64,000 bases of DNA from Pyxicephalus adspersus (lineage: Eukaryota > Chordata > Amphibia > Anura > Pyxicephalidae): the NCBI RefSeq assembly GCF_032062135.1, contig NC_092861.1:142670641-142734640 (forward strand). Direction: 5' to 3'. The notes under the pieces are model-generated. The model was not told the origin of the DNA. It ran no database searches and was given only the letters and a program-made list of their open reading frames with translations. The position numbers and the translations under genes are program-made. This document shows, one piece after another, positions 48,799-59,700 of the stretch. Within the stretch, counting starts at the first letter, position 1, and every line of letters starts with the position of its first letter.

Positions 48799-50523
48799 AT
48801 GCCTGACCATGACAGCGCAGCCCTCTTAAGCAGGCAGACCAAGAGAAGAAGAGTTGACATTGGAGTGAAAAGGACTGTAGGGACAGCATCTGCATTTTTT
48901 GCTAAAGCAAGAGCATCATTTTTCAGTGCCATGAATCCCCAAGGTTCCGAGCAGGATGTTGAGTATTCAGTGGTGCAGCATGCAGATGGGGAAAAGTCAA
49001 ATGTACTCCGCAAGCTGCTGAAGAGGGCGAACTCCTACGAAGATGCCATGATGCCTTTTCCTGGAGCGACCATCATTTCCCAGCTGTTGAAAAATAACAT
49101 GAACAAAAATGGTGGCGTTGAGCCTGGTTTCTCAGCCAGTGGGCTCTCCAGCACAGGCTCTGAGATACATCAGGAGGATGTATGCAGCAACTCTTCAAGA
49201 GACAGCCCCCAAGAGTGTCTTTCTCCTTTTGGCAGGCCTGCGTTGAGCCAGTTTGAAATGGATCGGTTGTGTGATGAACACCTGAGAGCAAAGCGTGCCC
49301 GGGTTGAAAATATAATTAGAGGTATGAGCCATTCCCCAAATGTGGCCATGAGGGGCAATGAAAATGAAAGAGAGGGAGCCCCACGGTCCATAAGCCCCCG
49401 AGAAAGCTATAGAGAGAACAAGCGCAAACAAAAACTGCCTCAGCAGCAGCAACAGAGTTTTCAGCAGCTGGTTTCAGCTCGAAAAGAGCAGAAACGAGAG
49501 GAACGTAGACAGCTGAAACAGCAGCTGGAGGACATGCAAAAACAGCTGCGCCAGCTGCAGGAGAAGTTCTACCAGATCTACGATAGCACTGATTCTGAGA
49601 ATAACGAAGATGGCAATCTTTCTGAAGACAGCATGCATTCTGAACTCATCGATGCTAGGGCTCAGGATTCTGTGGGCAGGTCAGACAGTGAAATGTTTGA
49701 CTTAGATCCTGGCCAGTTCATTGATCGTGCCCGAGCCCTTATCAGGGAGCATGACATGGCACCAGATAATCACCCCAAAAGAGAGGGACCCAAGGACAAA
49801 GATCACTTGCATAGCACTTTCCATCCTGAAGGTAAACACTTGGCAGAAACACTGAAACAAGAACTGAACACAGCCATGTCCCAGGTAGTGGACACTGTGG
49901 TCAAAGTGTTTTCTGCCAAGCCTATACGCCAACTTCCTCAGGTCTTCCCACCCCTCCAAATGCCTCAGGCCAGATTTGCAATGAGTGGAGAAAACCACAA
50001 CTTTCATACCACCAACCAACGTCTACAGTGCTTTGGCGATGTCATCATTCCAAACCCCCTGGACACATTTGGCAATGTTCCGATGCCTAGTTCTAATGAC
50101 CAAACTGAAGCTCTGCCTTTAGTTGTTCGAAAAAATTCAAATGAGCAGGCTGCTGCTGGGCCCCCGCCTGGTAGTCACCATCCTTCATTACATCAGTCCC
50201 CTCTCTCAGCTGCTGCAAGCTTCTCATCCTCTTCTTTTCGCCACCCATTCCCTCTTCCACTTATGGCTTACCCATTTCAAAATCCTTTGGGTGCCCCATC
50301 ATCAGCCTTTCAAGGAAAAGACAGGTCATCCCCAGAGTCCCTAGACTTGACTAGGGAGACCACCAGTTTGAGGACCAAGATGTCATCCCACCACATGAAC
50401 CACCACCCTTGCTCTCCAGCCCATCCACCCAGCTCTACAGATGGGCTTTCCCTGTCCTTCATCAAATCGGAGTGTGGAGACATGCAAGATATGTCTGACA
50501 TTTCACCTTACTCGGGAAGTGCA
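48799..50523 (+). CDS. prox1: PROX1 homeobox transcription factor, coding part of exon 2 (residues 1-575)
   Basis: Nuclear Prospero-type transcription factor, known in vertebrates for lymphatic endothelial, lens, liver and neural fate control. The translation starts MPDHDSAALLSRQTKRRRVD and follows vertebrate PROX1 almost residue for residue. Visible parts: basic nuclear-localisation stretch at 12-18 (RQTKRRR); two nuclear-receptor-box motifs, LRKLL at 70-74 and ISQLL at 93-97; a second basic patch at 206-212; a Q run at 215-219; a charged Q/K/E/R-rich probable coiled coil at about 222-258; an acidic stretch after it; a Pro/Ser/His-rich region; and an IKSE SUMO-consensus motif whose lysine is residue 556, the number of the known human site. 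The start is the ATG at 48799; a GTG directly before it is not used in the family. The reading ends at Ala575, where the family continues into the homeo-Prospero domain on other exons, so this is a partial CDS, not a truncated gene. No frameshift or stop is seen. Confidence 0.97.
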
Positions 50524-50532
50524 ATATCCTTT
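50524..50532 (+). other. prox1: U12-type (AT-AC) 5' splice site of prox1 intron 2
   Basis: The nine bases directly after the Ala575 codon are ATATCCTTT, an exact match to the 5' splice-site consensus recognised by U11/U12 snRNPs in AT-AC minor introns. No good GT donor lies at the point where homology to PROX1 ends. The intron is phase 0. In vertebrate PROX1 the next residue is the Met that opens the homeo-Prospero exon. Drosophila prospero is known to carry a U2-in-U12 twintron at this position. The 3' end (branch site and AC or AG) is outside the window. Confidence 0.88.
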
Positions 50533-53500
50533 TTAAAGTGTTTATTTTAATCTATATAGTAAGCATATGATTGTCTCTATCATTTACATGGTGATATGGT
50601 AAGTAGGTAATGTCCAAAAGACAATAACAAGTATGAAATTTGTTGACAGAATGTTAAATATTCACAGGGCATATCACTCCTTTTCTATAAATTAGTGGCA
50701 TTGAAACTATATGAGTTACAGCAGCTTCTGGGGTCTAATAAGGTTCACAAAAGTGCAAGGTGTGATTTTTTTGGGCCATCACTGCCACTATAATTCTTAT
50801 CTATGATATGTTCATGTAAAATAAGACTTTTAAGGGTAGAAATTATGATGTTACCAAAAACAGTGTACTAGTAGTTTAACGGTTGGTAAAATTAGTTTTC
50901 CACACCACCCAAGCATGTATTGTCTATCATTCTCATGTGTGTGCAATACTAGCTTGGAATATTCAAACGTGTATTCTACTGTATGAGAATATTTTGGACA
51001 GCTTATATGGGTCATTCAGGAATAACCATCCAGTCAGCTGTCCTTACCATGTTTATAAGGTAATTCTCATATTCATATTTCTCCAAGCTTTGAGATAATC
51101 CTCTTTGCTAATTCAATGTTGGTTTGAAATGTTATTCTCTTAAAGCTATCCAGTCAAGAACCAAAAGGTTTCTTTATATTTAGAATACTTATTAATCGTG
51201 TAGTGTAAAAAATTTACAAATTACTGTGTATGCCCAAAATCTCTGTCTGTATTTTACCTTTAAAACTAGTTATACTAATATATATACTATATATATTTTA
51301 TAGTTATACTAATATATATACTTTATATAGTATACTTGTTATACTATAACTACTATACTATTATAAGGTATATACATAACTATTGTGATATTGTTTATAA
51401 CAAATAACAGTTTTTTGGTTCATTTTTAGTGATTGGACAACTGTCAGAATCTTTTTGGGGTTTGGCACAGATATCAGATTTTTTTATTCTCAATTTTAAC
51501 TGTAAAATACTTGATATTACAAGCAACACAAAGATGAATTTATAGAATATGAAGGTGCTTGTATATGTAAAACTTGTCTTGCTTAATGTATTGGATAATT
51601 TGTGCCAGTTAAGAATATCCAGCATGACTGTTCTAATAATGAAAAAGTGACCAACAAAAATACTTCTACATTTCTACCTTCAGATTTCATATAATCTTTC
51701 ATTGCTAATGTCTAAACATTTTTGATATTTAGATATTCATATTTTTATATTACTGCATTATAAACCTAATGCAATCAGACATTTGGTGATATCACAAAAG
51801 TTATATAAAATTCTTTTCATTTTTATATTTGGTGTAGCATTTACCAGCCACATGTATTCATCTATATATCTGTATTCATTCAATATTGTCAGGTAGCATC
51901 TGCAAATGTTCATGTATGAACTGAGTGTTCAATAACTTTAATGGGAATTGTGTAATTCTAGCTACAATATCTGATGAGGACCAGATTTTCACAACAAGAT
52001 CCCTTACTGAGGATTCTGTGAAGATTGTCCTCCTGCCAGACCCAACCTTTTTATCATAAGTTTCCTAACTTTGAGATATAGAGGGCATGTGGCATGGAAA
52101 GACATTTCTCTTTAGAAATGTTGGAAAACCAAACATGTTCCTGAAATGTTTCTTTTCTTTCAAAACCTAAAGGCCATCCCTTTGAAACTAATATAACTTA
52201 ATGGAAACATGTTATTGAATTTATTTTTCTAGGAACATTTCCCCACAAATATATAGAGCAGCAAATAATTTTGTTGTACCAAACAGGACTACATGAAGGT
52301 TTACATTAGTTCTTGAAAAATGTGGCAATCTAATAATATTAACACAGTAATACGGTCATGATAAACTCAAACTGGGGAACAGTCATACTTTTGGACTGGT
52401 ATAGGGAAAAAATACCCAGAGCAAAAGCATGTAGAGGACATTAAGTTGCAAAAAATCAAGCAAAATTGTTGTTGGTAGGAATTAAACCCAGGGCCACAAG
52501 TCTTGGAATTACTTAGCCACCATGTTTTTCATGAGTGAATCTTGTTTGGAGTTGGAACCCTAAATTGGCTTTCCAAATTCGATTTTTATAAATAAAATGT
52601 ATGATATTAGATTTTATATTAAAATAGTAGGTCACGAATAAGAATGTGTACATGCTGGGAAAAGTTTATTTAGATTAGTTTATATTCACAGACATTGCCG
52701 TGTGGTTATGTAAGGATGTTGTGTCTTGCCGAAAAATATATCTGTACATTGACAGCATTCACCCTTGATCTGTTGATGAGACTTAGTTATCAGAAGAGCA
52801 GTTGTTCCATTGGGGGCTTATTTAAAACAGCAGCCAAACAGGCTTTCACTAAAGTAAAATCTGTTTGGTTGCTGTGGTTTACTGCTAACATGTTGGTATT
52901 TATCAAACAGCTGCAGACACCAAGGGATTTCAATGCAACACCAAGTTTTGGGTCCCCACGCAACTATTTGCCAAGTACATACATTTTATACTGTATATCT
53001 ATTGACTGATAGATAGAACTAAGCTAAATTCAGATCTAGGAGACAGATATAAGGGTCCCAGGACATATCCTAATTACATATAGTATAAATGGGACATCCA
53101 GTCCCAAACGTCTATTGTGTAGCTGCACAGTCTGCACCAAAATTATACCAAATTTTTGAACAATTAAAAAAATGAGGAGGCCTGTGTGGCTTCACCCCCT
53201 TTCCAGTAAGGCTATATGTGTTAATGGTAGAGGCTGGCAGGAATGTGAAGTTCTAGCAAGGTTCTGCTCCTACCAAAGTCAATAAAAAGTTCTCTTTACT
53301 AATATGGGATATTACCCAGGAACTTTGGAACTGGAGAGCATGATCCCTTGGACAGGACGAGTCTCAGCTTATGACTGCTTAGTGAATAAGACTCTGGAAA
53401 GGCTAAGTTCACAGCACTGGCAGAACATGGTGATAAAAGAGCCCCAGGCCTTGGAACCCACTGAAAAGGCCCCGCTTTTCCCAATCTGCATTTAGGCAGG

Positions 53501-53754
53501 GGTACCATGACTTACACCCTTAATATTTAATTAGCATTCTGACACAGGCGCACATAAAAACAAAAAGTGTTCACGCTCGTAGTTTGGCTGGAGTGAGCCG
53601 TGTGCGTGACGCAGACAGTTTTAACCTGCTTCCCTGGAATATGAAAACACTATACAATGTTGAAAGATAAGGGGAAGTATGAGTCAACAGCTGACTCCCA
53701 TCGCATGGAAATCTTACAGGAGGTTAATTATTACTGGAGACAATTATGTCAAAT
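50533..53754. other. prox1 intron 2, AT-rich part
   Basis: Unique AT-rich DNA. 51285-51400 is a palindromic run of TATACTA/TAGTATA words. A GTAAGC at 50559 is a decoy U2-type donor inside the U12 intron. No exon is recognised. Confidence 0.4.
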
Positions 53755-55265
53755 AGGGAGGGGGAGAAAAGGAAGAATTAGAAAAACAAAAGGAGATGGG
53801 AGAAGGAAAGAGGAAACAGGAGAGATGGATGGAAGCTGACAATGCAGAGAAAGATAGAAAGAGAGAGAGAAATTATGGGAAGAGAAAAAGGTGATAAATA
53901 GAAAGGAGAATGAAAAGGAGAGAGANNNNNNNNNNNNNNNNNNNNNNNNNNNNNNNNNNNNNNNNNNNNNNNNNNNNNNNNNNNNNNNNNNNNNNNNNNN
54001 NNNNNNNNNNNNNNNNNNNNNNNNNNNNNNNNNNNNNNNNNNNNNNNNNNNNNNNNNNNNNNNNNNNNNNNNNNNNNNNNNNNNNNNNNNNNNNNNNNNN
54101 NNNNNNNNNNNNNNNNNNNNNNNNNNNNNNNNNNNNNNNNNNNNNNNNNNNNNNNNNNNNNNNNNNNNNNNNNNNNNNNNNNNNNNNNNNNNNNNNNNNN
54201 NNNNNNNNNNNNNNNNNNNNNNNNNNNNNNNNNNNNNNNNNNNNNNNNNNNNNNNNNNNNNNNNNNNNNNNNNNNNNNNNNNNNNNNNNNNNNNNNNNNN
54301 NNNNNNNNNAAAAAAAAAAAGGGAATGGTGCTGAGACAATGCAGAATAATAACATGGAAAGAGAGAGAGGAGGAAAACTGAAATAGAGAGAGATAGAAAG
54401 AGAGAAAGAATAGAAAGGTAGATATATAAATGGGAAGGGAGAGAAGAAAAAAGGAGAGATTAAAGCTTAGACAATGCAGAAAAAGATAGAAAGAGAAAGA
54501 GGAGGAAGACTGAAATAGAGAAGGATGGAAATAGAGAATGAAGAGAAAGATACATATAAATGGGAAGGGAGAAAGAAAAAAATTAGAGAAAAGAACGAAA
54601 AAAGAAAGAGATGGAAAGACAGAGAAGAGAAAAAAGGAAAAGGTGAGAAATGGGAAAATAGAAGAGAAGCAGATAATTGGCTAGGAAGAAATGAAATGGA
54701 AAGAGAGAAAAGAAAGGGATAGGAGAGAGAGAGACAGAGAAAATGAAGACATAAAGCGAAGACATTGCAGAGAGAGATAAAAAAGAGAGCAAATTGAAAG
54801 CAAGAAAGATTTTTTGGAGGAAAAGAGGAGAAAAATAGAGCAGGTAATGAAAAAAGGAAAGTGATAAGAAGGGAGAGAACAGAAAGTTAGAGGGGAATGG
54901 TGAGAGAGACAGAGGTTGAGAGAATGCAGAAACGCATGGAATGAGAATAAGGAGAAGAGTGAGAAAAAAGGAGGAAGACCGAGGTAGAGATGGAAAGGAA
55001 GCAAGGAGAGAAGAAGAAAAATGTTTGGCAAAAGAGAAAAGATAAGAGAGAGATGAGTTGGGAAGAGAGAGCAGAAATAAATAGAGAGGAATGGTAAAAG
55101 AAGGGAAGACATATGGAAAGAGAGTGAGATCAGCAGAGAGAGAGAGATGCGGAGAGGGGAAGAGGTAGACAATGTAGAAAGTGAGAAAGAAAGGGTGAGT
55201 GACAACCAGAAAGTAAATTGAAAAGAAAAAGAGATCAGGAAATAATGGAAAGAAGAGGACACAAA
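53755..55265 (+). repeat. Polypurine tract with degenerate tandem repeat
   Basis: About 1.1 kb of readable sequence on this strand is overwhelmingly A and G. The anchor 'gacaatgcag' (or one-base variants) recurs near 53839, 54336, 54471, 54763 and 55175, and 'aaatgggaagggaga' at 54429 and 54558, so it is an expanded, decayed tandem repeat with units of roughly 135 bp or more. Long minus-strand frames full of Ser, Leu and Phe are polypyrimidine artefacts. Confidence 0.85.
53926..54309. other. Assembly gap (N, 384 bp)
   Basis: A run of N inside the polypurine tract, flanked right by a poly-A run. The true length may differ because the repeat is hard to assemble. Confidence 0.99.
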
Positions 55266-56505
55266 CTAATCTGTTACTGAGAATGAGAGGTGATGATACA
55301 TGCCCCATTCTCTTTACTAGAACTGTCATGATTGGATTACCTACCCAGCAGAGCTGACAATCTATACCTGCACATGTGATGAAAAGCTCTTTATGAAGAA
55401 AAAGTAGCAACTGTTCATCTGCTATAAAAATGTTTCAGATGACAGAATGAAAGAGTGAAAAAGGAATAAAGGAAGAGAAAGGGAGAAAGTGACAGCTGAC
55501 AGGGAGATAAAAGGCGTCAGGAATAGCTGAAGAACTTCTACATTCGGGGGTCTCCTTTTCTTAGCCGAGTTTGAACCTAGCTGTGTATTTTTGGGTTTCT
55601 GAAACAGTTTGTGTTTGCAGTTTCTGTCTGCTAAAAAAAAAGTCAATTTAAAGCTAAATTCCAGCATTTCCTTCAGTCTTGCACATGCACGGGCTCCTCT
55701 CCTGTACTGAAATATGAGTTTGTCATTAGAAGCAGCAGCAAGCAAGCTAAATCCTTTTTATTCATTGTTTTTCTGTTTTATTTATAAAGCCCCAACATCA
55801 CATATAGGTGTTACCTGGAAAAAAAAAATTGAACTATTGCAGCCACCATATCTAAGGACTGGTGCACTGTAAGATCATCACATTTCCTTCTTGAGTTTGG
55901 ATAATAGGTGGTTTAGGATATTGAGCTTTTTCTTAAATATCTTAGAAACATGGAAGCACAAATTAGAAAGAGACCCCATATTCATTGAGATATCTGTGTT
56001 GTGTGTTTTCCATTGAGTAAACACCAAGACACAGGTACTGATGTATTCTGGCTGCACAAAGTTGGCCCATCTAGCCAGAAGTCTGCTCTGCAGGCTCCAT
56101 GCAGCTGCCTGCTATGCATGATTAACCTCTGGTGAGCCTTACATAGAAATCTTTTGTCCTTACGTACACAAAGCAAATTATTTTGGAAAGCCACTGAGCA
56201 CAATTAAACACACAATTCAGCTGTATTAGGCTACCAAAGTGTTGCCTGTGCTATCTTTTTTATTTATTCCTGATAAGGCAATCTCAGATCCGGGTTGTCG
56301 TGGTTGTGCCTGAATGTACCCCGAAATGTCCCTGTCAATGGTATTTATATATAATGCAGATGCATCTTGTCCCATGTTTGCATGTGCTACCCATGTCCTA
56401 GGTAAAATTTCTGATGGATGAGGCCAAAACGAAGATTTAATTACAAATCAATCAAAACTTTTGCATTGACTGATTGACATTAATTTTATTATATTATATA
56501 ACAAT
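55266..56505. other. prox1 intron 2, nothing recognised
   Basis: Unique sequence, no repeat family or exon identified; 55422-55745 has a minus-strand chance frame. Confidence 0.4.
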
Positions 56506-56552
56506 AGATGATAGATAGATAGATAGATAGATAGATAGAAGGATAGATATGG

Positions 56553-56603
<51 letters not shown>
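56506..56603 (+). repeat. (GATA)n microsatellite
   Basis: About 22 GATA units with one short interruption ('agaaggatagatatgggata'). Confidence 0.95.
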
Positions 56604-56956
56604 TAATTTTCATGGAGAATAGTGCATATGTAATAGGTCATATAGCAAATTATCAGTTTTGGAATTTTTATATCTGATACATCAATAAACTTTGTATGAT
56701 ATTACATTTAATCATCAGGAGCTTGAAATAGGGAATATAATGTGAGTGTGTTATGTCTTCTGTCTACTTAATAAACCTAGATGAATATAATCCAGCAGAG
56801 TAATATCAGAGAAGGGCAAATCACGTCACTGATTTGTGGGGGATAAGCTTGGCAGCTGAATTCATACAATCACTTTGTTCTGGAAAAGCAGTTTGCAAAT
56901 TAGGTTAGAAAACAAAACATGGGCTAAGAATAAAATTCTGCAGGTTGAACGGAGAT

Positions 56957-57074
56957 CAGGGGTGTAGTGGGGCATGCCCCCAGACCCCCATATAGGTTCT
57001 CCCTGTGCACTTGCCAAGGATAACCTTCACTATTACCGTAACCCCTCTTGTTCTTTTTTACCAATACACCCCTG
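56957..57074. mobile_element. Very short hAT-like MITE
   Basis: Ends CAGGGGTGTAGTG and the reverse complement of CAGGGGTGTATTG; the flanks ACGGAGAT and ACAGCGAT match at 6 of 8 bases. Only 118 bp, so an internally deleted derivative. Confidence 0.55.
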
Positions 57075-57155
57075 ACAGCGATGCCCCTATCCTACCTCTA
57101 TCATACTACCTGACCTGAGTGCAGAATATTCATGTTTTTAGAGGTTGAAAGTTTT

Positions 57156-57285
57156 TTAAGTGGAACTCAACCTAAAAATTAAAAGTTTGTTGCCAGGCAG
57201 GTAAGGTTATTTTATTGCATAAGGGATGTCGCCTGTCCCTTCTGCAATAAATTAACCTTACCTCCCTGATTGAGCACAGACTGGA
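57156..57285 (+). mobile_element. T2/Kolobok-like end with hairpin
   Basis: Starts TTAAGTGGAACTCAACCT, like the ends of 12325-12822. It is followed by an imperfect hairpin: 'gcaggtaaggttattttatt' pairs with 'aataaattaaccttacctcc', both arms ending near 'tgca' words, as in the 12361-12428 hairpin. The other end was not found. Confidence 0.45.
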
Positions 57286-57480
57286 CTTGCCACCCACTGG
57301 TCTGGTAAGTATTCAAGATCTTTTAGGCTAGTTCTAGTATATAACACAAATCCTGGAAATCTGCACACATTGGCGGTTTCTGGTTTACATCCGGTGGCTT
57401 TTTTGTCTTCTTTCCTTTTTCTGCCCTACGATGTAATGAGTGTACTGCCTTACTTGTATTGCTTACGTGAATCCACAGAC

Positions 57481-57605
57481 AGAGCAATATTATATTATTA
57501 ATAATAATAAACAGGATTTATATAGCGCCTACATAATACGCATCGCTGTACAATAAATAGGGGTTGCAAATGACAGACAGTGACACAGGAGGAGAGGACA
57601 GCTTC
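57481..57605 (-). mobile_element. L2-like 3' tail
   Basis: TAA-rich start, 'caggatttatatagcgccta', 'cgctgtacaataaatagggg' and 'cagtgacacaggaggagagg'. Confidence 0.8.
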
Positions 57606-57846
57606 CAATAGACCTCAAAAAGAGCACAGTATAATTAGTCTAAACATCTCTGGAGGGATGAGTGAACTGATTTGACCACGAATTTACCAATTTTGCCTTC
57701 TGCTTTTTGCTCAAATTTCACCATGCAGACTGGAACAGGTGGTTGGAAAAAAAAGGAAATGACATGGCTTGGTTTTCTAACAAAGCCATGTGATCACCAT
57801 TTTCAGTGCTGTGAAAGTGATCATATGACTTTGTTGATAAACAAAA

Positions 57847-57881
57847 GGGTTAGGGTTACCATTAGGGATAGGATTAGGGTT
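57847..57881 (+). repeat. Short degenerate telomere-like repeat
   Basis: Contains GGGTTAGGGTTA then TTAGGG variants over about 35 bases. Too short and decayed to be a true interstitial telomere block. Confidence 0.5.
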
Positions 57882-58139
57882 TTGGTTCTTCTGTTCGCCA
57901 TCATCTAAGGTCATATTTCCAGCTAGCAAGGAGTTTTTATTTGACAATGTTGCAGAAAAGTTCTCTATGTCCAAAGAGCCTTTTAAAGCCAATTGCACCC
58001 TCAAAATCCTTCCCCATTGATATCTATGCACATAGCAATTTTTACAAAATTTGGGTAACAGCAAAAATAAAAATTTGCTTGTGCCTACTCATTCATAATG
58101 ATTAAAGAGGTTTTGTGCTGAAAATTACATTACAAATTC

Positions 58140-58700
58140 AATGGGAATGCAATTTTTTTCTGTCCAACATCTGACAGCGATGGGTGTCATTAATGAGAAG
58201 CGTAATAGTTTGTCGCAGGAGCTTTGCCAATCTTGTGACAGCCTTGTCATCTGCACGGAAGATGTGTTTCCACCTGTGCAGATGTCCCCACTACTTTAGT
58301 TGTGTTTCAGTTTGATAAATGCAAATGTCTGGGCTTGGACGAGGCTGCTTTTCTTAAGATGCAAAAAGGATGCATGGCAAGGAAATCAGTGACAGAAAAA
58401 CAACAACTGCCTGCTGTTTCTTTCTGCTATTTGAATAAAACTTAATATTTGATTAAACATATTCACTTGTAAAGACTGCCAGCACCTTTATTACCCGGCT
58501 CCAGGTTTACAGGTGCACTTTCTCTAACCTTAAATGGGGGAAGTGAAGTGTTCAGCTGCACAAAAGACCTAAAATCACCATGTCATTATTGTAATCCTTT
58601 TGTACACGTACAGTAAATGTAGCTGATGTCTGAAGATGAACCTTAACCATTTCAGTTGCTTCAAGCAGAATGCCAGGCAAAGTCACACAGCTGTTCATAA
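58140..58700. other. Candidate conserved non-coding element in prox1 intron 2
   Basis: About 560 bases of high-complexity unique sequence between repeat-rich flanks, with an exact octamer ATGCAAAT (58319-58326), CACCTG E-boxes (near 58271 and 58512) and TTTATTACCCGG. It has no open frame of note. By composition it is the most CNE-like block of the intron. Confidence 0.28.
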
Positions 58701-58973
58701 AACAGATTGGTAACCCCACTTTATTTGCTGATATAAAGCAATACAGCCTGGTTATCTTCCTGTCCCCAGCAGACAGATTAGGTCATTTCTTTCCTCTGTC
58801 CTCTTATGGCTTTTATGCCGATTGAAATTGGAGATGGCAAAGTAAAATCTTTTCTAGGATGCACTGACGGGTTCACTGACCTAGTGCCAAGCCCACCCAG
58901 CACAAAGGCCAGTTAAACCCCCTATGTTCTTTTGTACTATTTTTTAGTTTTACTACCCAATTGTGGTTTTAAG

Positions 58974-59700
58974 CAGTGGTTCCCAAAGTGTGACCCTTTG
59001 CTTGCTTTTAACAGGAATTATTCCCCCCACTAACATCAACAGTGGGATCACTACTCCTCAAGCTTGCACCAATGATGGGGTATTACTCTTCTTATTGAAA
59101 CCAACAATGGGGCACACTGTTCCTTCCAGTCACACAAATAGTATGACACTATACTTCCTACTAATAACAAACCACTCACTGATATTGATGATGGGGAACC
59201 ATTCCTTCCACTGATATAATTGATGGGGAACCATTCCTCCCACTGATATCAATGATGGGTAACTATTCATCCCACTGATATCATTGATGGGGAACCAATC
59301 CTTCCACTGATATCAATGATGGGGAACCATTCCTTCCACTGATATCAATGATGAGAACCATTCCTCCCACTGATTTGATTGATGGGGAACCATTCCTTCC
59401 ACTCATATCAATTACGTGTCACTATTCCTCCCACTGATATCAATATTAGGACACCATTCCTCCAACTGATATAAATCATTGGGGCACTATTTCTCCCACT
59501 GTTACCATTGATGGGCCATTATTATTCATTACACAACTCCAGATCATTTTTAATTCTTTTGCTCACAACCCTGGGGCCATTTTCTTTCCCATTGACCACC
59601 AAACCTGTTCATTGTTCCTGAACATTGTTCACTCCTTCTGACACCCCCACTTGCCCCATCTAGCCCCTGAAGGTCTAACGAATAATGAACAGACCTTTGT
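58974..59700 (+). mobile_element. hAT-like element containing a 32-bp minisatellite
   Basis: Starts CAGTGGTTCCCAAAGTGTG, a classic hAT-Charlie terminal repeat. From about 59020 to 59520 it is filled with a 32-bp unit ('ccactgatatcaatgatggg' plus 'gaaccattcctt'), roughly 15 copies, diverged at both ends. It then has a unique tail with 'cccattgaccaccaaacctg'. The right terminus was not resolved. Confidence 0.65.

Noticed and set aside
50524..50550. Exon 2 frame end at 50550 as the natural C-terminus of the protein
   Set aside because: Homology to PROX1 ends at Ala575 and the following bases are a U12 splice donor; the eight residues and stop are intronic.
54583..55410. 275-codon minus-strand frame rich in Ser/Leu/Phe, looking like a membrane protein
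   Set aside because: It is the translation of a polypyrimidine repeat; overlapping frames look the same and there is no start or splice context.
58641..58655. CCTTAACCATTTCAG as the U12 branch site and acceptor of intron 2
   Set aside because: The downstream sequence does not encode the expected start of the homeo-Prospero segment in any frame.
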